From G963665185 sp963665185 (GTDB taxonomy: Bacteria; Desulfobacterota; Desulfovibrionia; Desulfovibrionales; Desulfovibrionaceae): a DNA stretch of 64,000 nt. The stretch lies in NCBI GenBank assembly GCA_963665185.2, contig CAXXPO010000027.1:124001-188000 (forward strand), given 5' to 3'. This document shows positions 44,913 to 54,640 of the stretch, piece by piece; the first letter of the stretch is position 1; each line of letters opens with the position of its first letter. The notes beneath the pieces were generated by a model, which did not search any database, had not been told where the DNA came from, and saw only the letters and a program-made list of their open reading frames with translations. The position numbers and the translations under genes are program-made.

Positions 44913-45131
44913 ATGCTCACTATGGAAGACTTGCAGAAATTCGCCGAGCTGATGTCGTCGGGCGAGCTGGAGGAACAATTCCACTACAGCAGCCGCGACA
45001 GGCAGTACGAAATTCTCGACCTGCTGGAGAAGCTGATGGACGTTGCGGAAATAGCCGACGCCACAGCCACCAGGCTGATTTTCAAGGATGCCTACCTGGA
45101 AATGGTGACCGGGGAAAAAGCCCAGAAGTAA
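44913..45131 (+). CDS. Small hypothetical protein (72 residues)
   Basis: The start MLTMEDLQKFAELMSS is preceded by ACGGAG. The product is acidic and helical (EILDLLEKLMDVAEIADATATRLIFKDAYLEMV) and not recognised. It follows rlmH by 109 bases. Its 3' end overlaps the convergent rsmG gene by 40 bases. A longer upstream extension in the same frame has no ribosome-binding site and overlaps rlmH. Confidence 0.55.
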   Translation: MLTMEDLQKFAELMSSGELEEQFHYSSRDRQYEILDLLEKLMDVAEIADATATRLIFKDAYLEMVTGEKAQK

Positions 45132-45763
45132 CGGACGGTGCCCAAAACGCTGTAGGTGGCCGCGTCCAGCAGACGCCACCTTTCAGACGTACTATCGGTT
45201 CGGTTCGCAGTCAGTTCCGGCGGCGGATCATTGGCCATGACCAGACATATCCCCTGCGGTCCCAGAAAATCCAGGGCCACGGCCAGGAAGTCCCGCCAGG
45301 GCATGAACGCCCTGGAGACGATAAGGTCCGCCCCGCGCAGGCTGTCGGGCAGTTTTTCCACCCGGCTCTGGTGCACGGTGGTGTCTGCGGGCTTGAGCCG
45401 GGCCGTTGCATAGCGTAAAAACGAAGCGCGTTTGGCCCGCGCTTCCACCAGATGGTAGCCGCCCCGGTCCCAGAAGGCCCGCAGAGGCAGACCGGGCAGC
45501 CCGGCACCCGCGCCGAAGTCCAGGCTCAACGGCTCGGACGGCAAAGGAAGCGAGGCCAGAAAACGGCCCAGATGCCAACTGTCGGCCACCAGCTGACGCA
45601 GGATGTCCGCAGCCGACGAAGGCCCGACCAGGTTCATTTTTTTGTTCCAGACCGCGACCAGTTCGGCATACCCCGCCACGTAGCGGGCCTGCTCCGGGTC
45701 GAGCGGCCAGCCGTCCCGGGCAGCCAGACGGGCGGCTTCATCGGGCGAAAAGGATTGCGACAT
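45092..45763 (-). CDS. rsmG: 16S rRNA guanine-527 N7-methyltransferase
   Basis: A 223-residue class I methyltransferase. The start MSQSFSPDEAARLAAR follows CAGGAGCATGT. VWNKKMNLVGPSSAADILRQLVADSWHLG and LDFGAGAGLPGLPLRAF (SAM site) are characteristic, and ADLIVSRAFMPWRDFLAVA continues the fold. It methylates G527 of 16S rRNA. The length is normal. The last 40 bases overlap the convergent small gene. Confidence 0.92.
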   Translation of the reverse strand: MSQSFSPDEAARLAARDGWPLDPEQARYVAGYAELVAVWNKKMNLVGPSSAADILRQLVADSWHLGRFLASLPLPSEPLSLDFGAGAGLPGLPLRAFWDRGGYHLVEARAKRASFLRYATARLKPADTTVHQSRVEKLPDSLRGADLIVSRAFMPWRDFLAVALDFLGPQGICLVMANDPPPELTANRTDSTSERWRLLDAATYSVLGTVRYFWAFSPVTISR

Positions 45764-45903
45764 ACATGCTCCTGAAAAGTTCCGACCATGCGCCCCGGCC
45801 ATGTGCCGGAATACGCAGGGGCAACCTATACCAGACGGTTTGAAATGTCATTTACCGCAGGGCGGGCCGATTCAACGCCCCCCCGCCGCCAGGAGAACAT
45901 CAC

Positions 45904-46851
45904 ATGACGACGAACGACCTTTGCGCCGTACTCTTTCCGGGGCAAGGCTCCCAGGAAAAGGGCATGGGCCGCGATATCGCCGAAAAAGACGCCCAGTCCA
46001 TGGACCTGTGGAAGACTGCCGAGTCCATCTGCAACTTCGACCTGCGCGGCCTGTACTGGGACGGCGACGAGGCCGACATGGCCGAAACCCGATGGCTGCA
46101 ACCCGCCCTGACCGTGGTCAACCTGACCTTCTGGCGGCAGGCCAAGGGAAGGCTCTCCCCGGCCTTTGCGGCCGGCCACAGCCTGGGAGAATTTTCCGCC
46201 CTGTTCGCGGCCGGCGTTCTGGACGCAAAAAGCGTCATCGAACTGGTCGGCCTGCGCGGACGGCTCATGTCCGAAACAGGAGGAACCGACGGCGCCATGG
46301 CCGCCATGCTCAAGATGGACGAGGCCACCGTGACGGACATGGTGGAAAAGGCCGTGGAACAAACCGGCAAGCAACTGCGCATAGCCAACTACAACACGCC
46401 CGTGCAGTATGTTGTCAGCGGCCACGTGGACGCTGTCCTGGCCGCCGAGGAACAGGCCAAGGCCAACAAGGGACGGGCCATCCGGCTGGCCGTAAGCGGC
46501 GCCTTCCACTCGCCCATGATGGACGTGGCCGCCAGGGAGCTGGCCAAGGTCATGGACAGGTTGCACTGGCGCAACGCCGACTTCCCGGTGGTGCTCAACA
46601 CCACGGGCACGGCCGCAACGCACGGCGACGCGATCTGTACCCAGATGAAGCAGCAGATGGTGTCTTCGGTCCGCTGGACCCAGGGCATGGCCTCCATGTG
46701 GCAGGACGGAGTGCGCCGCTTCGTGGAACTGGGCCCCAAGGGCGTGCTGACCCGCATGGTCGGCCCCAACCTGAAGCCCCTTTCCCATGGTCAGGAAAAC
46801 GAGGCCGAAGCCCTCAGCTGCCCGACCCTGGAAGCCGTCGGCAGGCTGTAA
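45904..46851 (+). CDS. fabD: Malonyl-CoA ACP transacylase (FabD family)
   Basis: A 315-residue acyltransferase with the entry motif VLFPGQGSQEKGMG, the nucleophile elbow AAGHSLGEFSALFAAG (catalytic Ser) and the catalytic His in SGAFHSPMM. It loads malonyl groups onto acyl carrier protein for fatty-acid synthesis. No other fab gene is adjacent; argS follows after 37 bases on the same strand. A role with another acyl carrier cannot be excluded because the gene is not in a fab cluster. Confidence 0.88.
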   Translation: MTTNDLCAVLFPGQGSQEKGMGRDIAEKDAQSMDLWKTAESICNFDLRGLYWDGDEADMAETRWLQPALTVVNLTFWRQAKGRLSPAFAAGHSLGEFSALFAAGVLDAKSVIELVGLRGRLMSETGGTDGAMAAMLKMDEATVTDMVEKAVEQTGKQLRIANYNTPVQYVVSGHVDAVLAAEEQAKANKGRAIRLAVSGAFHSPMMDVAARELAKVMDRLHWRNADFPVVLNTTGTAATHGDAICTQMKQQMVSSVRWTQGMASMWQDGVRRFVELGPKGVLTRMVGPNLKPLSHGQENEAEALSCPTLEAVGRL

Positions 46852-46888
46852 CCTTCAACTTTTCCGCAAAACCCACACCGAGAAAACA

Positions 46889-48544
46889 ATGCGCGCATAT
46901 ACCCATCTGAAAGCGACCCTGGAACAGGCCCTGGCCTCCCTGAATCTGCCCGTTCCGGACAGAATGACCATCGAACCGCCCAAGGACGAGCAATTCGGCC
47001 ATCTGGCCACCAACGCGGCCATGATGCTGGCCAAGGAAGCCGGAAAAGCCCCACGCAAGATAGCCGAAGACCTCAAGGCGGCCATCGAGAACACCGACCC
47101 GGCCATCGCCCGGATAGAAGTGGCCGGACCGGGCTTTCTCAACTTCTTTTTCACGGACGATTTCTGGCGCCAGACCGTGACCGACATCCGCGAACAGGGA
47201 GCGGCCTATGGCCGGCTGAACCTGGGGCAGGGACGCAGGGTGCAGGTGGAGTACGTGTCCGCCAATCCCACCGGCCCCCTGCACATCGGCCACGGCCGGG
47301 GCGCGGCCGTGGGCGACAGCCTGGCGCGCATCCTGCGGGCCGCGGGCTGGGAAGTCTCCACGGAATACTACCTCAACGACGCCGGGCGCCAGATGCTCAT
47401 TCTGGGCAAATCCATCTTCTGCCGCTACCGCCAGCACTTCGGCGCGGACATCGAACTTTTCGACGACGGCTACAAGGGCGACTACATCATGGATCTGGCC
47501 AGGGACCTGGCCGCCGAACACGGCAGGACCCTGCTGGACATGGACGAGGACGAGGCCGTGTCCATCTGCCGCGAATACGGCATGAAGGTCATTCTGGACG
47601 GCATCAAAAAGGACCTCCAGGACTTCAATGTGGAGCATCAGGTCTGGTTTTCCGAACGCTCCCTCACCGAGGCCGGCAAGGTGGAGGATACCTTCGAATC
47701 CCTCAGGAACAAGGGCATGGCCTTTGACCAGGACGGTGCATTGTGGTTCCGCTCCACGGACTTCAAGGATGACAAGGACCGGGTCCTGCGCAAGTCCAAC
47801 GGCGACCTGACCTATTTTGCCTCGGATATCGCCTACCATGACGACAAGTACAAACGCGGCTTCGACCTGGTCATCGACATCTGGGGCGCGGACCACCACG
47901 GCTACATCCCGCGCATGAAGGCCGCCGTACAGGCCCTGGGCAAGGAGGCCGACCAGCTGGAGGTCATCCTGGTGCAACTGGTGAACCTGCTCAAGGGCGG
48001 GGAACAGATCGCCATGAGCACCCGCGCCGGAAAATTCGAAACCCTGGCCGACGTGGTCGGGGAAGTGGGCGCGGACAGCGCGCGGTTCATTTTTCTTTCC
48101 CGCAAGAGCGACAGCAAGCTGGATTTCGACCTGGACCTGGTCAAGGAAAAGTCCATGGACAACCCGGTCTACTACGTCCAGTACGCCTACGCACGCATCA
48201 ATTCGGTATTCCGCAAGGCCGGGGAAACGGGCGTCCCCGTTCCCGCGCCCGGACAGGCCGACCTTTCCGCCCTGGACACCCTGGAAGACAAGCTGCTGCT
48301 GCGCTGCCTGGAACAATACCCCTACGCGGTCCAGTCCGCGGCCCGGGGCTTTTCCCCGCACCACATCAGCTTCTACCTGCGCGAACTGGCCGGGCTGCTG
48401 CACCGCTACTACTCGGCCAACAAGATTCTTACCGCGGAAAACGAAAGCGTGGTGGCCGCACGCCTGGCCCTCATCGACGCCGTGCGTCATGTGCTGGCCA
48501 ACGGCCTGGACCTGCTGGGCGTAAGCGCCCCGGAAAGCATGTAG
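46889..48544 (+). CDS. argS: Arginyl-tRNA synthetase
   Basis: A 551-residue class I aminoacyl-tRNA synthetase. The N-terminal add-1 domain (LEQALASLNLPVPD ... FGHLATNAAMMLAKEAGKAPRKIAEDL) recognises the tRNA D-loop. The HIGH motif is in VEYVSANPTGPLHIGHGRGA and the KMSKS-equivalent is EQIAMSTRAG. The C-terminal DALR domain contains YYVQYAYARINSVFRKAG. The start MRAYTHLKATLEQ lies 37 bases after fabD; the open frame further upstream runs inside fabD and is not used. Confidence 0.95.
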   Translation: MRAYTHLKATLEQALASLNLPVPDRMTIEPPKDEQFGHLATNAAMMLAKEAGKAPRKIAEDLKAAIENTDPAIARIEVAGPGFLNFFFTDDFWRQTVTDIREQGAAYGRLNLGQGRRVQVEYVSANPTGPLHIGHGRGAAVGDSLARILRAAGWEVSTEYYLNDAGRQMLILGKSIFCRYRQHFGADIELFDDGYKGDYIMDLARDLAAEHGRTLLDMDEDEAVSICREYGMKVILDGIKKDLQDFNVEHQVWFSERSLTEAGKVEDTFESLRNKGMAFDQDGALWFRSTDFKDDKDRVLRKSNGDLTYFASDIAYHDDKYKRGFDLVIDIWGADHHGYIPRMKAAVQALGKEADQLEVILVQLVNLLKGGEQIAMSTRAGKFETLADVVGEVGADSARFIFLSRKSDSKLDFDLDLVKEKSMDNPVYYVQYAYARINSVFRKAGETGVPVPAPGQADLSALDTLEDKLLLRCLEQYPYAVQSAARGFSPHHISFYLRELAGLLHRYYSANKILTAENESVVAARLALIDAVRHVLANGLDLLGVSAPESM

Positions 48545-48568
48545 CGGCCAAAGAAAAACCAAGGACGC

Positions 48569-49296
48569 ATGATGGCTTTTTTCAAAAGATCAGCCGGAAA
48601 AGCCGAAAAAAGCGGCACCCCGAAAAAGAACGCCGAGGCCAAACAGCCCCGCAAGTTCACGCTGGAGCTTTCCCCCGGCGGCCTCATCGCCGCCGGGTTC
48701 GGCGCCCTGCTCTGTCTGGTCTGGGTTTTCATCCTTGGCGTTCTGCTGGGGCGGGGCTATCGTCCGGAAAACGACGTACCGGAACTGACCCGGATCATAC
48801 CGGAGCCACCAAGGGCCGAAGTGGTGGCCGCACGGGACAAGGCCGAGGCGGAGAGCCAGGTGCTCAAGGCCGAAGAGCTGGACTACATGAAATCCCTGCA
48901 CCAGAAACCTCCCAAACCGGAACGCGCTCCGGAACCCGCCCCGAAGCCCGCATCCAAACCGGCACCGAACGCGCAGAAAGCAACTCCGCAGCCGTCAGCC
49001 GAAACCCGCCCCGCAACGGAGCCCCCCCTGCCGTTCCCGCCCTGCAAAAGGGAACGTTCGACTACGTCTACCAGGTCGCGGCCTTTCAGGACCAGTCCTC
49101 TGCCGACACCTTTGCACGCAGGCTCAAGGACAGCGGCCTGAACGCGGGAACAGAAAGCATCAAGGCCGGAACCAAAACCTGGATACGGGTGCTCGTCCGC
49201 TTCCGGGGCCGGCCCGAGGACACCGCGAAAATCAAGAAGATCCTGGCGGACATGGGGGTTTCCAAAGTCATCATGCGCAGCAAGACCCCATTGTAG
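48569..49296 (+). CDS. Membrane-anchored SPOR-domain protein, one apparent frameshift
   Basis: The N-terminal 45 residues are basic and cytoplasmic. One membrane helix follows (GGLIAAGFGALLCLVWVFILGVLLG), then a Pro/Ala/Lys-rich linker. The SPOR domain (FDYVYQVAAFQDQSSADTFA, LKDSGLNAGTESIKAG, WIRVLVRFRGRPEDT) is in a different frame from the N terminus; adding one C to the seven-C run at 49022-49028 joins them to the stop at 49294-49296. SPOR domains bind denuded glycan strands at the septum, so a cell-division role is likely. It follows argS by 24 bases. Confidence 0.8.
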
Positions 49297-49454
49297 AAAC
49301 CGTGCCGCATCGCGGTCCGCAGAAAAGGAGTCGGCACGGACCAGGACGGACTTTCCCCGAAGTCGGCAGGAGAACAACCGGAATGAATTTCCTCTTGTCA
49401 TCCAGCCCCTTGCAATCTATACACCTTGCCCAACGAATTTGCCGAGGGGGAGAC

Positions 49455-51146
49455 ATGTCCGAGGAAACCCGTCCCTGGTTCGCAAGCTACGACCCGAACG
49501 TTCCCACCAGTCTGACCTACGAGAACATTCCGGTATTTGAATATCTTGACCGCAGCGCCAGGGAATACCCCCAGCGCACGGCCATCATCTTCAAGAACAA
49601 CCGCATCAGCTACGAAAACCTGCTCATCCAGGCGGAAACCATGGCCGCCAACCTCCGCGCCCAGGGTGTCCGCTCGGGCGACCGGGTCGCGGTCATGCTG
49701 CCCAACCTCCCCCAGACCATCATCGTCTACTGGGCCATTCTCAAGGCCGGCGCCACCGTGGTCATGACCAACCCGCTGTACCGGGAAAAAGAGGTCCTGC
49801 ACCAGTTCAACGACGCCGGAGTCCGCCACCTGATCCTGCTGGACATGCTCTGGCCCAAGATAGCCCCCCTGCGCGACCGCACCCCGGTAAAAAAAATATT
49901 CGTCACTTCCATTCCCGAAGCGCTCAAGTTCCCCCTGAACCATCTGGCCAAGCTCAAGCTCCTGAAGGACGGCCGGTCCGTCAAAATCCCCTATGACGGC
50001 GAGACCGTCATTCCCTGGAAGAACCTGCTCAAGGGCAAGAAGCGCTACTCCAACCCCAACATCATGCCCCACGCCGACCTCGCCCTGCTGCAATACACGG
50101 GCGGAACCACAGGGGTCTCCAAGGGCTGCATGATCACCCACGCCAACCTGGTGGCCAACGCCACCCAGATACACGCCCTGCTGCACACCTGCGGCATGGG
50201 GCAGGAAACATTCCTGGGCGTACTGCCCTATTTCCACGTGTACGGCCTGGGGACCTGCCTCAACCTTCCCACGTCCCTCGGGGCGACCATGGCGCCCATG
50301 CCGCGCTTCGAACCAGGCGAGGTGCTCGACGCCATGGAAAAGATCAAACCCACCATCTTTCCCGGCGCGCCCAGCGTGTACATCGCGCTCATGCACCAGA
50401 AACGGTTCGAGCAGGTCGATTTCACCTCTTTGCGCTACTGTGTCTCCGGGTCCGCGGCCATGCCCCTGGAGATAATGACCCAGTTCAAGAAGCGCACGGG
50501 GGCCGAGATAATCGAGGGCTACGGCCTCACCGAAGCCTCGCCCGTGACCCACCTGAACCCCCTGAACGGCGAACGCAAACCCGGTTCCATAGGCCTTCCC
50601 TTTCCCGATACCGACGCCCGCATCGTGGATATGGAAGTCGGCGGACCGCCCCTGCCCACGGGCAAACGGGGCGAGCTGGTCATCAAGGCTCCGCAGGTCA
50701 TGAAGGGATACTGGGGACGACCCGACGAAACCGCCAGCACCCTGCGCAACGGCTGGCTGTACACCGGCGACATCGCCACCATGGACGAGCAGGGCTACTT
50801 CACCATCGTGGACCGTAAAAAAGACCTCATCATCTCGGCGGGCTACAACATCTATCCCCGCGAAGTGGACGAAGTCCTGTACGAGCATCCTGCCATCCAG
50901 GAGGCCTGCGCCGTGGGCATCCCTCACACGACGCGCGGGGAAATCGTCAAGGCCTACGTGGTGCTGCGCAAAGGACAGACGGCCTCCAAGCAGGAAATCC
51001 TGGCCTATTGCAAGGAAAAACTGGCTGGATACAAGGTGCCGAAGTTGCTGGAATTCCGCGACGAACTGCCCAAGACCCTGGTGGGCAAGGTGTTGCGCCG
51101 CGCCCTGCGCGAAGAGGAACTGACAAAAAAGAACACCAGGACGTGA
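49455..51146 (+). CDS. Long-chain acyl-CoA synthetase (FadD-like)
   Basis: A 563-residue adenylate-forming ligase. The start MSEETRPWFASYDPNVP follows GAGGGGGAGAC. Motifs are YTGGTTGVSKG (ATP loop), IEGYGLTEASPVTH, YTGDIATMDEQGYFTIVDRKKDLIISAGYNIYPREVDE (hinge) and the catalytic Lys in KTLVGKVLRRAL. It activates fatty acids with CoA for membrane lipid recycling or degradation. The length and motif spacing match bacterial FadD. A longer open frame upstream lacks a ribosome-binding site. Confidence 0.9.
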   Translation: MSEETRPWFASYDPNVPTSLTYENIPVFEYLDRSAREYPQRTAIIFKNNRISYENLLIQAETMAANLRAQGVRSGDRVAVMLPNLPQTIIVYWAILKAGATVVMTNPLYREKEVLHQFNDAGVRHLILLDMLWPKIAPLRDRTPVKKIFVTSIPEALKFPLNHLAKLKLLKDGRSVKIPYDGETVIPWKNLLKGKKRYSNPNIMPHADLALLQYTGGTTGVSKGCMITHANLVANATQIHALLHTCGMGQETFLGVLPYFHVYGLGTCLNLPTSLGATMAPMPRFEPGEVLDAMEKIKPTIFPGAPSVYIALMHQKRFEQVDFTSLRYCVSGSAAMPLEIMTQFKKRTGAEIIEGYGLTEASPVTHLNPLNGERKPGSIGLPFPDTDARIVDMEVGGPPLPTGKRGELVIKAPQVMKGYWGRPDETASTLRNGWLYTGDIATMDEQGYFTIVDRKKDLIISAGYNIYPREVDEVLYEHPAIQEACAVGIPHTTRGEIVKAYVVLRKGQTASKQEILAYCKEKLAGYKVPKLLEFRDELPKTLVGKVLRRALREEELTKKNTRT

Positions 51147-51160
51147 ATCGTAACGAAGTA

Positions 51161-51547
51161 TCAGGTGGGGATTTGCTGCAGGTTGAAACGTAAAGCGCTC
51201 ACGTCTTCCTGAAATTCCTGCCCGCATTCCAAAGCGGTGTCATTGTCCTTGTGGTAAAGCCAGTTGACCACGATGGACTTGCCCCCCCGAACCGCTTCAT
51301 CCAGCATGTCGAAAAAATCCATGAACGCTTTCGAGCTTGAACTGTTGAAATAGATGATCTCCATATCCACCTGCAAGCCAACGACCTGAGGACTTTCCAG
51401 GTACTCGCCCAGCATCTCGAAGATGGGATCATAAAACCTGCCGCAATTTTCCGGGTAGGATTCGCCCCGTATCTCCAGACGTCCGGCCTGCGGATCGAAA
51501 TCAACCGACGGCGACGACTTGGTTGCCCCAATATGTAACGGCTGCAT
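51161..51547 (-). CDS. siaC: SiaC family regulatory phosphoprotein (DUF1987)
   Basis: A 128-residue protein starting MQPLHIGATKSSPSVDF; the ATG overlaps the siaB stop as TGATG. LEIRGESYPENCGRFYDPIF and VDMEIIYFNSSSSKAFMDFFDMLDE are the family core. The phosphorylated residue in characterised SiaC is a Thr in this NTS-type segment; here the position is in NSSSSK, so a Ser is the likely acceptor. Unphosphorylated SiaC activates the SiaD diguanylate cyclase. It is the last gene of the siaDABC operon. Confidence 0.85.
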   Translation of the reverse strand: MQPLHIGATKSSPSVDFDPQAGRLEIRGESYPENCGRFYDPIFEMLGEYLESPQVVGLQVDMEIIYFNSSSSKAFMDFFDMLDEAVRGGKSIVVNWLYHKDNDTALECGQEFQEDVSALRFNLQQIPT

Positions 51548-52110
51548 CAATTCCCCCTCTCGTCAAGGCAGACATTCACCACGAAAAACACCATGCCATT
51601 GTCCAACGGCTCGAAACTGTACGTCAACGGACCGCTGGCCTTGCGGGCCATTTCAATGAAGCCCAGGCCGGCTCCCATGGAATCCGTGTCCTGCGTCTTT
51701 CGCCGCTGCTCCTTGTAATATGCCTTGAGCTGCTCACGATCCATGCTGTTGAGATTTTCAATTTTGGTTCGAATTTTCGACTCCACCGGGGGCGCTACCG
51801 GATTTCCGCAGCTGACGACGAACCCTCTCCCTTTGCGGCTTACCAGGATCTGCCCGATTCCCAGCCGGGGAGTTTCCACCGCACTCCGCCGGAAATCCTG
51901 TTCGTGCGGACCATCCGAGTAGTTCACTATATTCTGCATCTGCTCCACCAGTACGGCAAAGACCTTGCGGGCAATATCCGTGGCATGGTTCTCGCTCGCC
52001 ATTTTGCAGCGCAGCACTTCGCCAAGGCCCTCCACCAGCCCCTGACAGATGGGACCGCAAAAATAGAGCACAACTCCTTCCCGTTCCATGTGTTTATACT
52101 TTTGCAGCAT
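51547..52110 (-). CDS. siaB: SiaB family protein kinase
   Basis: A 187-residue protein related to anti-sigma-factor-like kinases. ATDIARKVFAVLVEQMQNIVNYS is the N-box-like helix and DSMGAGLGFIEMARKASG the Gly-rich ATP lid; RKGRGFVVSCGNPV lies between. In the characterised system SiaB phosphorylates SiaC and thereby switches off c-di-GMP synthesis. It overlaps siaA by 17 bases upstream and siaC downstream, so the three are translationally coupled. Confidence 0.85.
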   Translation of the reverse strand: MLQKYKHMEREGVVLYFCGPICQGLVEGLGEVLRCKMASENHATDIARKVFAVLVEQMQNIVNYSDGPHEQDFRRSAVETPRLGIGQILVSRKGRGFVVSCGNPVAPPVESKIRTKIENLNSMDREQLKAYYKEQRRKTQDTDSMGAGLGFIEMARKASGPLTYSFEPLDNGMVFFVVNVCLDERGN

Positions 52111-53269
52111 GCTTCTTTCTCCTGGTTACGGAAAACCCCAGCACGGTTCGATCATCCCGGCACGGCTCCCCTCCCCGGTAGCGGGCGAAAGCCTGCTCCA
52201 AAAGAGTCCGCTGCTGTGCCAACGAAACATCCCCGGTCTGCGACAAAAGCCGCATCAACCGCTTTTTGCCAAATGGCAACCCGCCTTCTCCGCCTATCTG
52301 GTCTGTAAATCCGTCGGTAACGACGTAAAAAAGCATTCCATCTTCCACCTCTACTCCCGTATTGGTGAACCTGAAATCCTCCGGCGAACGGACATACCCC
52401 ACTCCGCACCTGTCCCCCCTGATTTCCGAAACCGCACCGTCCGCACTCCGGACAAACAGGGAATTTCCGGCTCCGGAAAAAACGACATTCCCGCCTTCAT
52501 TTTCAATGAAGCACAATGCGCAATCCATGCCGTCGTCAGAACCGGACGCATTGCCCTTCTGGGCAAGAGCCTGTTTGATCCCGCGATTCATGAACGCCAG
52601 AACGGCCGCAGGATCTCCCTCCAGGCCGTCCGCATCCACCTGCTCGAACAAGGACTGCACGATGAGCGTCATGAACGCGCCCGGCACCCCATGTCCGGTG
52701 CAGTCGATCACGGCCGCGAAAAAACCGTCCCGCGTCTTGCGGACCCAGTAGGAGTCGCCCCCCACCACATCGCGTTGCTCCCAGATGAGAAAATGTTCGG
52801 AAAACACATGTTCAAACACCTCGAGGCGCGGCAGAAACGCCTTTTGGATAAGGCTTGCATAGTCAAGGGACTCCAATGCCTGCTGCCGGGAATGGGCAAG
52901 ATCCCTGAGCACGTTGTTCAAGGCGATCTGCCTGCTCTCAATGGCATGGCTCATCCAGAACATGTTGGATTTCAGCAGTTGCAACTCGTCCGCATCGTCG
53001 GGTTCGACCGGAACCGTGCCGAATGGCGTCAAATTTCCCTTTTTGATTTCCAGGCAGGCGTTGTTCAGCCGCCCGATCTCGCGTGCCGCCAGGAGATTGG
53101 TCGCAAGATACGCATTCGGAACAAGCAGTATGAGGTTCACGGCAATGCAAATTGCGATGGCGTTTTCCAGGTTGCCGTGTTCCACATACTCCGTGAAAAC
53201 CAACAGACAAAGGGGAAACGCGACAAGACTCGCAAAAAGTATGAGGCGCATCTTGGATTGCATTCGCAT
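52094..53269 (-). CDS. siaA: SiaA-like membrane PP2C phosphatase
   Basis: A 391-residue protein with two N-terminal membrane helices (LILFASLVAFPLCLLVF and NAIAICIAVNLILLVPNAYLA), a HAMP-like linker (EIGRLNNACLEIKKGNLTPF) and a C-terminal SpoIIE/PP2C phosphatase domain. DVVGGDSYWVRKTRDGFFAAVIDCTGHGVPGAFMT, YVVTDGFTDQIGG and CRDDRTVLGF contain the metal-binding Asp residues. It would dephosphorylate SiaC in response to an envelope signal. Family SiaA often has a larger periplasmic sensor; here almost nothing lies between the helices. Confidence 0.85.
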   Translation of the reverse strand: MRMQSKMRLILFASLVAFPLCLLVFTEYVEHGNLENAIAICIAVNLILLVPNAYLATNLLAAREIGRLNNACLEIKKGNLTPFGTVPVEPDDADELQLLKSNMFWMSHAIESRQIALNNVLRDLAHSRQQALESLDYASLIQKAFLPRLEVFEHVFSEHFLIWEQRDVVGGDSYWVRKTRDGFFAAVIDCTGHGVPGAFMTLIVQSLFEQVDADGLEGDPAAVLAFMNRGIKQALAQKGNASGSDDGMDCALCFIENEGGNVVFSGAGNSLFVRSADGAVSEIRGDRCGVGYVRSPEDFRFTNTGVEVEDGMLFYVVTDGFTDQIGGEGGLPFGKKRLMRLLSQTGDVSLAQQRTLLEQAFARYRGGEPCRDDRTVLGFSVTRRKKHAAKV

Positions 53270-53293
53270 AAAAAGGCCGGTTCTTATATTGGA

Positions 53294-54433
53294 TTATTGC
53301 AGAAGAATGCTCCACGGAGATTCCTGAGACGGTGACGATGCATATATTTCCACCCGGTTGCGTCCGTTTTCCTTGGCTGCATACAGGGACTTGTCCGCCT
53401 GCCTGAGCAACATGTCGGGCAGATGCGTGCGAAGCTCCTCCGCCGTCCCGAACGAATCCCAGACGCTGATCCCTATGGAGACAGTCACGGCCGGCATGTC
53501 GCGCCCGCATGACAGCCCCTGCACGGACCGTCGGATTCTTTCCGCAGCAACGCCTGCCGCATCGCCCATGGTGTCGGGCAGGAGAATCACAAACTCTTCC
53601 CCGCCCAGCCGGGCGCAAATATCCACATCACGCACAGCCTGCCTTATGCACTCGGCCACGGTGCGCAGGACCTCATCCCCCGCGGCATGGCCCTGGGTAT
53701 CGTTGACCTTTTTAAAATGGTCGATGTCGGCGATCATAACGGCCAGAGGCCTGCGCATCCGCTGGGCTCGATTCAATTCCCGCCGGAAAAGATCCATAAA
53801 ATGCCGCCTGTTGGTCAGATTGGTCAGCCCATCCACGTTGGCCCTGTGCGACAATTCCGCCACCAACCTGCGGTGCTCCGTCATATCCAGCGCAACACCG
53901 ACGAAAAGACTCTCGCCACACAACGAAGGCGTATCGCGCAGCTTCTGCGCGCTCAACTGGATCCAGACCTCCTGGCCATCGCGTCGGCGCATGGCCGCTT
54001 CGTAGCGTTGCACCCGTCCATGCCGGAAAAGCACGGAATTGTACTTTTTCCGGGCGGCATCCGTTACAAACAATTCGTCCACACAGGAAACCTCCGCCAC
54101 AAACGCGGCAGGCGATGTCCATCCGAAAATCCGTGCCATGGCCTGGTTCACCTCGACAAGATCCCTACAGGCCGACGCCCGGAAAACCCCCTCGGACACA
54201 TGGGAAAAGATGGAGCGGTAAAGCGCCTCCTTGGCCGCGATTTCCCGGTTGAGCACATTGAGCTGCGCCTGCATGCGGTCTCCCATGGACAACAGACGTC
54301 CGCTTTGCCGCAGCAGCTTCTTGTAGCCCGTGAGCAACTCCCGGAAATCCTTTTCGGCAGGCCCCCCTCCCGATCTTTCCAGCAATATTTCTTCCGCCCT
54401 TTCCACAAGGGCTTGTTCCTTTTTTAACGACAT
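53294..54433 (-). CDS. siaD: SiaD-like diguanylate cyclase with PAS domain
   Basis: A 379-residue cytoplasmic enzyme. Residues 1-75 are the SiaD-type helical stalk (EQALVERAEEILLERSGG, LLRQSGRLLSMGDRMQAQLNVLNREIAAKEALYRS) used to bind SiaC. A PAS domain with PAC segment follows (about 76-205), then GGDEF (about 215-370) with LGGEEFVILLP. The product-inhibition site RDVD lies five residues before GGEEF. It makes c-di-GMP. It is the first gene of the module, 24 bases before siaA; the PAS insertion adds a second input. Confidence 0.87.
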   Translation of the reverse strand: MSLKKEQALVERAEEILLERSGGGPAEKDFRELLTGYKKLLRQSGRLLSMGDRMQAQLNVLNREIAAKEALYRSIFSHVSEGVFRASACRDLVEVNQAMARIFGWTSPAAFVAEVSCVDELFVTDAARKKYNSVLFRHGRVQRYEAAMRRRDGQEVWIQLSAQKLRDTPSLCGESLFVGVALDMTEHRRLVAELSHRANVDGLTNLTNRRHFMDLFRRELNRAQRMRRPLAVMIADIDHFKKVNDTQGHAAGDEVLRTVAECIRQAVRDVDICARLGGEEFVILLPDTMGDAAGVAAERIRRSVQGLSCGRDMPAVTVSIGISVWDSFGTAEELRTHLPDMLLRQADKSLYAAKENGRNRVEIYASSPSQESPWSILLQ

Positions 54434-54640
54434 GGCCTGTCTGGTTGAGAGTTCGAGGCCCGCATCAAAATTCCAACGGACCTTCGCAAAACGTGACTCT
54501 CTTCACTATTGAATTTAATAATCAAAATCAACCTTTTTCCTGGAGAATTCAGACATTCTTCGCACACCCCCCGCATTGTGTTCAGCTCGCCCTGCATGTA
54601 CTATCCATCTCCCGAAACAACGAAGCAATTGGATGCGCAC

